A DNA stretch of 64,000 nt. It comes from Rhabdothermincola sediminis. Lineage in GTDB: Bacteria > Actinomycetota > Acidimicrobiia > Acidimicrobiales > Acidimicrobilacustridaceae. This document shows positions 7,772-15,280 of the stretch, piece after piece; positions within the stretch are counted from its first letter, which is position 1; each line of letters starts with the position of its first letter. Where the stretch lies: NCBI RefSeq assembly GCF_014805525.1, contig NZ_JACFSZ010000008.1:1-64000 (forward strand), written 5' to 3'. Both the position numbers and the translations under genes were made by a program. A model generated the notes under the pieces. The model was given only the letters and a program-made list of their open reading frames with translations. It did no database searches and was not told the DNA's origin.

Positions 7772-9448
7772 TCAGCGGTCGGAGCGGCCCGCTGCGGCCT
7801 CGGTGGCCGGGCTCCGGCGGTCGGCCGGCGGGTCGCCGATGGCGTAGAACTTCCCGCCCCGGGCTCCGACGAAGATCCGGCCCTTCCACACCGCGGGGGT
7901 CGACTCGATGCAGCCGTCGAGCTTCACCGACCACAGCTCGGGTGGGTCCCGGCGGGTGTCTCGCACGTCGTAGGCGTGGAGGTTGCCGTCGCAATCCCCC
8001 TCGATGAGCACGTCGTCGACGACCACCGGGGACTGCCAGGTCTGGCTGCCTAGGTCCTTGCGCCACACCACCTGGCCGGTCACGCGGTCGATGCCGAGCA
8101 ACTCCCCGGCGTTGGTCGGCACGTAGACCATGTCCTTCCAGATCGCGGGGGTCCCCCAGACCCCGCTCTTGCCCGGCTTCTGGTCCTTGACCGACCACAC
8201 CAGCGGGTCGTCGGGCTTGCGGGGATCGAGCTTGAGGATCTGGCCCACCTCCCGGGCCCGCGCGTTGCCCCGCTCGAACTCCGCCCCCACGTAGAGGAAC
8301 CCCTCGGCGTCGACCACGATCGAGGCGTCCACGTCGTCACCGGTCCAGTAGCGGAAGACCCGGGCGGGGCGCTCGCCGTTCTTCAGCCCCGAGATGTCCC
8401 ATCCCTGGACCAGGCCGCCGCTGTTGGCGAAGTAGACGGTGTTGCCGGAGATGGCCACCGAGTTCTCGATCGACACCTGGTTGTCGCCCAGGTCGCTGAG
8501 GAGCTGGGAGTCCCAGCCCGGGGTGTTGAACACGAGCTTCGGGTCGACGGTCACCTTGCCGTCGGGGCCGTAGCCCCGGTTCAGCTTGACGATGTGGAAC
8601 TGGCTGTTCTCGCCGCCCTCGAAGAGGTAGTCGTCGATGATCAGCCCGGAACCGTCCCAGTCGTCGTTCCACAGTGTGGGGCTGACCGCCTTGGCGTGGA
8701 TCTTCCATAGTTCGACGGGCTGCTCGCGGTCCATGGCGATGATCCGGTAGTAGTTGTCGCGCGAGCCGGTGTAGAGGAGCGGGTAGCCGTCCGGGTCGAC
8801 GGTCACCGAGCCCTTGATGATGTCGCCGGTGCGGAAGTCGGGCAGCAGCCGGGCCCCCGACTCGTAGTCGAGCCAGTGGACCGCGTAGTCGTACCCGCCG
8901 AACGCCACCCAGGTCCTGCCGTCCCGGTGCTCCCAGACCGAGGGTTGGCCGGTCCAGCCGGTGCCGCACCAGGTCTGCGTGCCGCTCCCGTCGGTGGATG
9001 TCCCGCACATGCCGCCCTCGGCGGGGAAGCTCCACAGCACCACGGGGTTGGTGGGCACGGGGCCCACGCCGTAGAAGCTGCGGGTCGGGTTGCCGCGGAA
9101 GGTCAGGATGCCCGGCACGGTCTCGCTCCACGGGCGACCGGACGACGCGGGGTTGACCCAGCCGTCGAAGGGGGGCAGCGGCGCGAGTGTGGGCTCAGTG
9201 CTCGCGGGCGACGGATCGTCCCCGGCCTCGGTGGCGTCTCCCGACGGTCGGGCGGCGAGGTCCTGGTCACCACCGCCGCCCGAGTCCACCACCGCCACCA
9301 CACCCCAGGCGGCGACCAGGGCGGCGAGGATGATCACCGGGACCAGCCAGGGACGCCCCCGTTCGGGTGAGCGCCGCGTCGGTGGGGTCAGGCCGAGATC
9401 GGCCAGGCGCACCGGCCCGCCTCGGTAGCCCGGTTCCCGATCGGTCAT
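7772..9448 (-). CDS. Membrane-anchored PQQ-like beta-propeller protein
   Basis: A 558-residue protein with a cytoplasmic N-terminus of about 33 residues, one membrane helix (about 34-54), a Ser/Thr/Pro-rich linker and then repeated blades of the PQQ/quinoprotein-like type. Blade signatures such as VVDDVLIEGDCDGNLHAYD and TPAIWKDMVYVPTN recur. No quinoprotein dehydrogenase active-site signature is evident, so it is more likely a scaffold or binding propeller. ATG 9448 lies 4 nt after the prfC stop, so the two are probably cotranscribed, though a functional link is not obvious. Confidence 0.75.
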   Translation of the reverse strand: MTDREPGYRGGPVRLADLGLTPPTRRSPERGRPWLVPVIILAALVAAWGVVAVVDSGGGGDQDLAARPSGDATEAGDDPSPASTEPTLAPLPPFDGWVNPASSGRPWSETVPGILTFRGNPTRSFYGVGPVPTNPVVLWSFPAEGGMCGTSTDGSGTQTWCGTGWTGQPSVWEHRDGRTWVAFGGYDYAVHWLDYESGARLLPDFRTGDIIKGSVTVDPDGYPLLYTGSRDNYYRIIAMDREQPVELWKIHAKAVSPTLWNDDWDGSGLIIDDYLFEGGENSQFHIVKLNRGYGPDGKVTVDPKLVFNTPGWDSQLLSDLGDNQVSIENSVAISGNTVYFANSGGLVQGWDISGLKNGERPARVFRYWTGDDVDASIVVDAEGFLYVGAEFERGNARAREVGQILKLDPRKPDDPLVWSVKDQKPGKSGVWGTPAIWKDMVYVPTNAGELLGIDRVTGQVVWRKDLGSQTWQSPVVVDDVLIEGDCDGNLHAYDVRDTRRDPPELWSVKLDGCIESTPAVWKGRIFVGARGGKFYAIGDPPADRRSPATEAAAGRSDR

Positions 9449-9452
9449 GGGT

Positions 9453-11042
9453 TCACCCCACGCTTCCCTCCGCCACGAGACGTTCGAGCAGCAGCTCGGG
9501 GTGCTCTTGTTCCAGGCGCTCCACCCAGTACTGGCTCTCGAACAGCGCCAGAAGGGTACCGTCGGCCCGCTCCAGGATCCGGACACCGCGCATGCCTCGC
9601 AGCGAGTCCGCGCTCGAGCGGTTGGTGCGGCGGGCCAGTCGGAAGCTGGTCGGGCTCAGCTCGGCCGGCGCGCCGAACTCATGCTCAAGGCGGTGCAGGG
9701 CCACGTCGAACTGCATGGGGCCGACCGCGGCGAGCACCGGTTCCTGGTCGCCCAGGTCGGGGTCGCGCAGCACCTGCACCACGCCCTCCTCGTCGAGCTG
9801 CGCGATGCCGCGGCGGAACTGCTTGAACCGGCCGGTGTCGCGTACCCGGGCCACGGAGAAGTGCTCGGGGGCGAAGCTCGGGATCGCAGGGAAGGTCACC
9901 GGCTCGTCGAGGAACAGGCTGTCGCCGACCCGTACCTCGGTGGCGTTCACCAGACCCACCACGTCTCCCGGGTACGCCTCGTCGATGGTCTCGCGCTCCT
10001 GGCCGAAGACCTGGTGGGCGTACTTGGTGGCGAAGGGCTTGCCGGTGGGGCCGTGGGTGACGACCATCCCCCGCTCGAAGCGGCCCGAGCAGACCCGCAC
10101 GAAGGCGATGCGGTCCCGGTGCGAGGGGTCCATGTTTGCTTGCACCTTGAACACGAAGCCGGAGAACGGCGCGTCCAACGGGCGCGGCGTGCCGTCCGCG
10201 TCGAGTCTGGGCGCCGGGGCGGGGACCAGGTCCACCACCGCGTCGAGCAGCTTGCGCACCCCGAAGTTGGTGAGCGCCGAGCCGAAGAACGTCGGGGTGG
10301 ACTCGGCAGCGAGGAAGGTCTTCGGGTCGAGGTCCGCGGCCACGGAGTCGAGCAGCTCCAGCTCCTCTCGGGCTCGGTCCCAGGCTTCGCCCTCCTCGCC
10401 GGCAGCCCGTTCCGCCTCCACGAGCTCTTCGGGTGCTTCGGTCGCGCCCCGGCTGACTCGGGTGAAGCGGGTGTAGAGGCCGTCGCGCCGGTCGATCACC
10501 CCCCGGAAGTCACCGGCGATACCCACTGGCCAGGTGACGGGGGTGGCCACCAGGCCGATCTGCTGTTCGATTTCGTCGAGCAGCTCCAGCGGGTCACGAC
10601 CGGGTCGATCCCACTTGTTGACGAACGTGAGCAGCGGCAGGCCGCGTTGGCGGCAGACGTCGAACAGCTTGAGGGTCTGGGGCTCGATGCCCTTGGCCGC
10701 GTCGAGGACCATCACCGCGGCGTCGGCCGCGGCGAGCACCCGGTAGGTGTCCTCCGAGAAGTCACGGTGCCCGGGGGTGTCGAGCAGGTTGACCACGTGG
10801 TCCCGGTAGGGGAACTGCAGGACGGTGGAGGTGATGGAGATGCCCCGCTGGCGCTCGAGCTCCATCCAGTCCGAGGTGGCGGCCCGGCGACCGGCTCGGG
10901 CCTTGACCGCTCCGGCTTCGGCGGTGAGCGCACCGCCGTAGAGCAGGAACTTCTCGGTGAGGGTGGTCTTGCCCGCGTCGGGGTGCGAGATGATCGCGAA
11001 CGTGCGCCGGCGCGCCGCTTCCGCGGTCGGTGTGGGAGTCAC
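9453..11042 (-). CDS. prfC: Peptide chain release factor 3
   Basis: A 529-residue translational GTPase that recycles RF1/RF2 from the ribosome. The G motifs are intact: SHPDAGKTT (G1), an RGISIT-type switch, DTPGH (G3) and NKWD (G4). The RF3-specific segment SDWMELERQRGISIT follows the first GTPase motif. The length matches the family (about 525-530). GTG 11042 has TAGCCT 6 nt upstream (11049-11054 on the minus strand), so the transcript is probably leaderless. Confidence 0.95.
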   Translation of the reverse strand: MTPTPTAEAARRRTFAIISHPDAGKTTLTEKFLLYGGALTAEAGAVKARAGRRAATSDWMELERQRGISITSTVLQFPYRDHVVNLLDTPGHRDFSEDTYRVLAAADAAVMVLDAAKGIEPQTLKLFDVCRQRGLPLLTFVNKWDRPGRDPLELLDEIEQQIGLVATPVTWPVGIAGDFRGVIDRRDGLYTRFTRVSRGATEAPEELVEAERAAGEEGEAWDRAREELELLDSVAADLDPKTFLAAESTPTFFGSALTNFGVRKLLDAVVDLVPAPAPRLDADGTPRPLDAPFSGFVFKVQANMDPSHRDRIAFVRVCSGRFERGMVVTHGPTGKPFATKYAHQVFGQERETIDEAYPGDVVGLVNATEVRVGDSLFLDEPVTFPAIPSFAPEHFSVARVRDTGRFKQFRRGIAQLDEEGVVQVLRDPDLGDQEPVLAAVGPMQFDVALHRLEHEFGAPAELSPTSFRLARRTNRSSADSLRGMRGVRILERADGTLLALFESQYWVERLEQEHPELLLERLVAEGSVG

Positions 11043-11101
11043 CGGACCAGGCTACCGGCGGCCGCACCCCGTCCTTCGAGCGCGCTCCACCGGCTCGAGG
11101 A

Positions 11102-12289
11102 TCAGGCGATGGCGTCGTAGCAGGCCGTGACCAGCCGGAAGCTGCGGGGGTCGCCCGCCAGGCCCATATCCATGCGGTTCATGACGTAGCCGAAGGCGAG
11201 CTCCGCGTCGGGATCGGCCCAGCCCATCGAGCCACCGGCACCGAAGTGCCCGAAGCTGCGGGGGCCGCCCAGCGCGACCATGCTCGAATGGAGCATGAAG
11301 CCCAGCCCGAACTGGATGTCCATGTCCATGAGCACGGTGTTCGGGCCGGTGGTGCGCTGCTCGGTGGCCCGCTTCACCTGCTCCTCGGTGAGGATGCGGA
11401 CGCCGTCGACCTCGCCGATGCACGCCGCGTAGAGGCGGGCAACCGATCGGGCGTCGGTGACCCCGTTGGCCGCCGGGACCTCCGCAGCCCGCATGGCGCG
11501 TGAGTTCCACACGTCCTGGTCGGTGAGCGCGCCGCCGGGGGCGAACAGGGCCTTGCCGAGCGGGGTGTCGGGACCGAGGAAGGTGGCGATCATCTGCGCC
11601 ACCGGGTCGTCCCCCGGGTTGGCGAGCATGTCGACCGAGATGCTGGCGGGGATCATCGACTGCAGCCGCGCCACCCGGTGCTCCTCGGATTCCGGCAGCC
11701 CGATCCAGAAGTCCGCCCCGAGGGGCTCGGCGATCTCCTCCCGGAAGTAGGTGCCCACGCTGCGGCCCGCGATCCGGCGTACCACCTCGCCGACCAGCCA
11801 CCCGTAGGTGGTGGCGTGATAGCCGTGCTGGGATCCCGGCACCCAGGCGGGGTGCTGGTTCTCGAGGGCCTCGATCACCGGTTCCCACGAGAGGGCTTCC
11901 TCGGCGGTCATGTCGCCGTCGACCCAGGCCAGCCCCGCCTGGTGGGAGAGCAGGTGGGCGACGGTGATGTCGTCCTTGCCGTTCTTGGCGAACTCCGGCC
12001 AGTAGGTCGCCACCGGGGCCTCGACATCGAGCCGGCCCTCCTGGGCCAGCTTGTTGGCGCACATGGCGGTGGCTCCCTTGGTGGTGGAGAACACCAGGAT
12101 GATGGTGTCCTCGCGCCAGGGAGCGCCGGTCTCCACGTCGGCGGTCCCACCCCACAGGTCGACCACCTTCTCGCCCCGGTGGTAGGCGCTGAACGCCGCG
12201 CCGATCTCGAGGCCCTCGGAGAAGTTCTGCTCGAAGGCGGCGCGTACGGCTTCGAAGCCCGGTGCCACCTCCCCCTCGATGTCGGCCAT
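11102..12289 (-). CDS. Serine beta-lactamase-like esterase (class C/EstB family)
   Basis: A 395-residue hydrolase of the beta-lactamase/D-alanyl-D-alanine carboxypeptidase-like fold. The nucleophile motif is STTK (SxxK), the Tyr motif lies in YHATTYGWL, and HFGAGGS stands where KTG would be, as in EstB-type esterases. There is no signal peptide, so it is likely cytoplasmic and a carboxylesterase rather than an antibiotic-resistance enzyme. An AGGAGGG ribosome site lies 4 nt before ATG 12289. It is transcribed in the same direction as the upstream Fur gene, about 80 nt away. Confidence 0.8.
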   Translation of the reverse strand: MADIEGEVAPGFEAVRAAFEQNFSEGLEIGAAFSAYHRGEKVVDLWGGTADVETGAPWREDTIILVFSTTKGATAMCANKLAQEGRLDVEAPVATYWPEFAKNGKDDITVAHLLSHQAGLAWVDGDMTAEEALSWEPVIEALENQHPAWVPGSQHGYHATTYGWLVGEVVRRIAGRSVGTYFREEIAEPLGADFWIGLPESEEHRVARLQSMIPASISVDMLANPGDDPVAQMIATFLGPDTPLGKALFAPGGALTDQDVWNSRAMRAAEVPAANGVTDARSVARLYAACIGEVDGVRILTEEQVKRATEQRTTGPNTVLMDMDIQFGLGFMLHSSMVALGGPRSFGHFGAGGSMGWADPDAELAFGYVMNRMDMGLAGDPRSFRLVTACYDAIA

Positions 12290-12372
12290 GTGCCCTCCTG
12301 TGATCCGCTGGTCCGCACCGGTCCGGGAGCCGGGTGCCTGCGCTGCGACGGTAGCCGTTCTCGCCCGCGCGG

Positions 12373-12849
12373 TCAGCGAGCGTCGCGGCAGCCGGCGCAG
12401 GTGCCGACCAGGTCGAGGCGGTGGTGCGCGGTCCGGAAGCCGGTGTCGGCCCCCACTCGCTGCGCGGCCTCCGCCAGCAGCACCTCCAGTGCCGGGTCGA
12501 CCGTGAAGTCGGCCACGTCACCGCAGGAGGAGCAGATGAGGTGATGGTGGTGGCCGGCGAGCTCCTCGGTCAGCTCGAACCGGGCGAACTCGTCGGTGCC
12601 GATGACCCGGTGCACGATCCGGGCCTGCTCGAGGACCGCCAGGTTCCGGTAAGTCGAGCTCTGGGCGAGCGTCGGCACCCGCGCCAGCAACTCGGCGATG
12701 GTCAGCGGCCGGGGAGCTTCGGCCAGGGCGGCCACGATGGCCCGGCGGCCAGCGGTGTAGCGCTGGCCGTCGTGGCGGAGGCGTTCGGCGGCGGTGCGGT
12801 GGACGTCCACCGGCTCGGCGGCGGCGTCGGTTTCGGGATTCGATCCCAC
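12373..12849 (-). CDS. Fur-family metal-dependent transcriptional regulator
   Basis: A 158-residue repressor with a winged helix (QSSTYRNLAVLEQA is the recognition-helix region) and a dimerisation domain with metal ligands: the HHHH run, CSSC and CAGC. The two CxxC pairs are the structural zinc site. Fur, Zur and PerR cannot be separated with confidence; the four-Cys site and the nearby Zur-like sequence lean towards Zur. Two GTG codons stand in tandem; the second (12849) has TAGGCT 6 nt upstream and is preferred. Confidence 0.88.
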   Translation of the reverse strand: MGSNPETDAAAEPVDVHRTAAERLRHDGQRYTAGRRAIVAALAEAPRPLTIAELLARVPTLAQSSTYRNLAVLEQARIVHRVIGTDEFARFELTEELAGHHHHLICSSCGDVADFTVDPALEVLLAEAAQRVGADTGFRTAHHRLDLVGTCAGCRDAR

Positions 12850-12855
12850 CACCGA

Positions 12856-12861
12856 AGCCTA
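12856..12861 (-). promoter_or_regulatory. -10 box TAGGCT of the Fur-family gene
   Basis: The minus strand reads TAGGCT, then 6 nt, then GTG 12849. With the GTG at 12852 the gap would be only 3 nt, so this box decides between the two tandem GTG codons. Confidence 0.45.
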
Positions 12862-12870
12862 TCCAGGTGA

Positions 12871-12885
12871 TGAGAATCGGTGAGA
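12871..12885. promoter_or_regulatory. Possible Fur/Zur operator
   Basis: TGAGAATCGGTGAGA sits between the divergent promoters of the Fur-type gene and the hydrolase. It matches about 10 of 15 positions of the actinobacterial Zur pattern TGAAAATCGTTTTCA. Its position suits autoregulation, but the right half is poor. Confidence 0.25.
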
Positions 12886-12954
12886 AGAGCCGGCGGGGCA
12901 CTCGCCTGTGGGTCAGGTCGGTCCTGGGCTGGCGGCTGCGTAGGCTCCGGGGCC

Positions 12955-13908
12955 ATGACCACGGCGCCGGTTGTCCCCCCGATCGACCGCCCGACAGACC
13001 TGCCGGGATTCCCCGGGGCCCGGCGCCCCGACCGATCCCGCTGGGTCACCACCAGCGGTGTCGCCATCGCCACCTACGAGTGGGGCCCGCGGGACGCGCC
13101 CCCGATCCTCGCCGCCCACGGGGGCTTCGACTTCGCCGGGACATTCGACGTCTTCGCCCCGATGCTCGTCGAGGGCGGCTGGAGGGTCGTGGCCTGGGAT
13201 GCTCGCGGTCACGGTGACTCCGAGCACGCAGTGCTCTACAACTGGGGTGCCGACCTGCGAGACGCCCTCGCCGTGCTCGACAGCGTGGGCGAGGAGCCGA
13301 TGGTGTTCCTCGGTCACTCCAAGGGCGGCGGGCTCATGCTGGAGCTGGCGGATGCGCTGCCCCACCGGGTCTCCCACCTCGTCAATCTCGACGGTCTCCC
13401 GTCGAAGAACAACTGGCCCGACGTCTCGGACCATGAGCGCACCCGGATGCTCCACGACGAGCTGTCGGGCTGGCTCGACCACCGCCGGCGCTGTGCCACT
13501 GCGGTACGGCGAGCAGGCACGCTGGAGGAGCTGGCCGAGCGTCGGGCCCGGATGAACCCGCGGTTGCCGATCGAGTGGCTCCGGTACCTCGTCACGGTCG
13601 GCGCCCGGCACGACGAGGACGGCTGGCGCTGGAAGATCGACCCCACCCTCCGCCTGGGTGGTTTCGGGCCGTGGCGTCCGGAGTGGTCCATGGAGCGCAT
13701 GCCGGGCCTGTCCGTTCCCGTGCTCGGTGTGTTGGGGCTCGAGGTCGAGGTCATGGGTTGGGGGACCCGTCCCGCCGACGTGGAGCCCTACCTGCCCCCC
13801 GGTGGTCGGCTGGAGGCCCTCGACGGCGTGGGGCACTTCGTGCACATCGAGCAGCCCCGGCTGGTGGCCGACCTGGTGCTCGAGTTCCTGGGGAGCCCAC
13901 CACGATGA
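12955..13908 (+). CDS. Alpha/beta hydrolase
   Basis: A 317-residue soluble alpha/beta hydrolase. The oxyanion region is AAHGGFDFAGT, the nucleophile elbow GHSKGGG (Ser in GxSxG), the strand-6 to -7 Asp is likely in VLGLEVEV, and the catalytic His lies in GVGHFVHIEQP near the C-terminus. TAGGCT at 12941-12946 lies 8 nt before ATG 12955 and supports this start over the longer frame. The next gene overlaps by ATGA and encodes a second, degenerate hydrolase. The substrate is unknown. Confidence 0.8.
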   Translation: MTTAPVVPPIDRPTDLPGFPGARRPDRSRWVTTSGVAIATYEWGPRDAPPILAAHGGFDFAGTFDVFAPMLVEGGWRVVAWDARGHGDSEHAVLYNWGADLRDALAVLDSVGEEPMVFLGHSKGGGLMLELADALPHRVSHLVNLDGLPSKNNWPDVSDHERTRMLHDELSGWLDHRRRCATAVRRAGTLEELAERRARMNPRLPIEWLRYLVTVGARHDEDGWRWKIDPTLRLGGFGPWRPEWSMERMPGLSVPVLGVLGLEVEVMGWGTRPADVEPYLPPGGRLEALDGVGHFVHIEQPRLVADLVLEFLGSPPR

Positions 13909-14618
13909 GGTTCGTGATCCACAACCGGGCCCAGCTCGCCCTGCATCCGCTGCGCGACGCCATCGCGGGGCTCGACCGGCCGCTGCTGCTCCTCCACGGG
14001 CTGGGCGAGCGGACACCGTCAGCGCCGCCGCCGTGGGCAGAGGCGTGGCCCGGGCCGATCTGGGGGCTGGATTTCACCGGGCACGGCGCCTCCACCGTCC
14101 CCACCGGAGGGGGCTACACGGCTGAGATGCTCATGGCCGACGCCGACGCTGCCCTGGCGGAGCTGGGCCCGTCGACCGTACTCGGCCGGGGGCTGGGTGC
14201 CTATGTCGCGCTACTGATCGCGGGTGGGCGGCCCGAGCTGGTGCGAGGGGCGATCCTGGCCGACGGCCCAGGGTTGGCGGGCGGAGGGGTCCGGCCCGGC
14301 ACGGCGTACGTCCCGCGGCTCAGCCGGCTGGGATCGGGCGCGGAGGCGAAACCGTCGGCCCCCGACCCCTGGGCGCTGTTCGAGCTGTCGCGCGACGTGC
14401 GCCCGCCGGACTACGCCTCGGAGTACGTCCGCCAAGCCGTGCAGTGGTCCGGCCTCGAACGCCCCTTCGTGGTGGCGGCGGTGACCCGACCCGAGTGGCT
14501 GGCAGCAGTGGTGGCCGAGCCGGGGGTGGTCGAGGGCTCGATCGTTGAGGCACTCAGGTGGTTCGCCGGTCCGGGGGGCGAGGGGAGCCCGGCATCGCTG
14601 TCGATCCCGACGCGCTGA
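13905..14618 (+). CDS. Alpha/beta-hydrolase-like protein lacking the nucleophile Ser
   Basis: A 237-residue protein with hydrolase-fold landmarks: LLLLHGLGER near residue 30 and GLDFTGHGAS, the usual strand before the elbow. The elbow reads LGRGLGAYV, so the GxSxG serine is replaced by Gly. A late catalytic His is not evident either. It is translationally coupled (ATGA) to the intact hydrolase upstream, which suggests a regulatory or binding partner, or decay. The C-terminus is Gly/Pro-rich. Confidence 0.6.
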   Translation: MRFVIHNRAQLALHPLRDAIAGLDRPLLLLHGLGERTPSAPPPWAEAWPGPIWGLDFTGHGASTVPTGGGYTAEMLMADADAALAELGPSTVLGRGLGAYVALLIAGGRPELVRGAILADGPGLAGGGVRPGTAYVPRLSRLGSGAEAKPSAPDPWALFELSRDVRPPDYASEYVRQAVQWSGLERPFVVAAVTRPEWLAAVVAEPGVVEGSIVEALRWFAGPGGEGSPASLSIPTR

Positions 14619-14631
14619 CCGCAGTCGGCGA

Positions 14632-15210
14632 TCAGCGCCGCAAGCCGGCGATGAGCGTCTCGATGAGCGAGTCGATGAGCGCTGCGGTGGTGTCCTGATC
14701 GAACCCGAAGCCGAGGAGCAACACCTCGGCTGCGCCGTGCACGCCCGTCCAGAGGGTCAGCGCCACCAGGAGCGGGTCATCAGAGCGCAGCAGTCCCTGG
14801 TCGACGGCCTCGACGGCCGCATCGTGCGCGATCTCGAACGCCTTGGTCGCCGCCGGCAGCTCCTGGCCGGTGGCGTCGGCCACGCTCAGGCGGGGCGGGA
14901 AGAGGAACATCGTACGGAACAGCCCCGGATTGCTCACCGCGTGCTCGATGTAGGCCCGGCTGAACTGCCGGATGCGTGCCAGCGGGTCTGGGTCGTCGAC
15001 CCGTTCGAGCAGGTCGATCAGGCGCTCGAACTCGCCTTCCGCCACCGCGCGGAGCAGGTCCCGCTTGTCGTTGACGTGGGCGTACAGCGCTGGTGCGGTG
15101 ACCCCGAGCAGGCCGGCGATGCGCCGCAACGAGACCGACTCGAGGCCTTCCCGCTTGATCAGCTCGCGGGTGACGGCCACGATCGACTCGCGGCTCAGGG
15201 ATCCGGCCAT
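14632..15210 (-). CDS. TetR-family transcriptional regulator
   Basis: A 192-residue repressor. The N-terminal helix-turn-helix is RIAGLLGVTAPALYAHVNDK (about residues 30-49), typical of TetR. The C-terminal ligand domain resembles the TetR_C_33/WHG type with LTLWTGVHGAAEVLLLG. Its target is unclear: the convergent hydrolase pair lies only 13 nt away at the 3' end, and a GGDEF-EAL gene on the same strand follows upstream. Confidence 0.88.
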   Translation of the reverse strand: MAGSLSRESIVAVTRELIKREGLESVSLRRIAGLLGVTAPALYAHVNDKRDLLRAVAEGEFERLIDLLERVDDPDPLARIRQFSRAYIEHAVSNPGLFRTMFLFPPRLSVADATGQELPAATKAFEIAHDAAVEAVDQGLLRSDDPLLVALTLWTGVHGAAEVLLLGFGFDQDTTAALIDSLIETLIAGLRR

Positions 15211-15280
15211 GTCCCCAGCTTCGCACGTCCCGTCGCCGGGCTCATCGTGGTCGGGTCGGCGCGACCGGGCCGGCCGGCCG

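Noticed and set aside
9447-11120. A 557-codon plus-strand frame opposite prfC
   Set aside because: It is a shadow of a highly conserved GTPase gene and has no domain of its own.
11102-12289. An antibiotic-resistance beta-lactamase
   Set aside because: It lacks a signal peptide and has the EstB-like HFG motif instead of KTG; an esterase role fits better.
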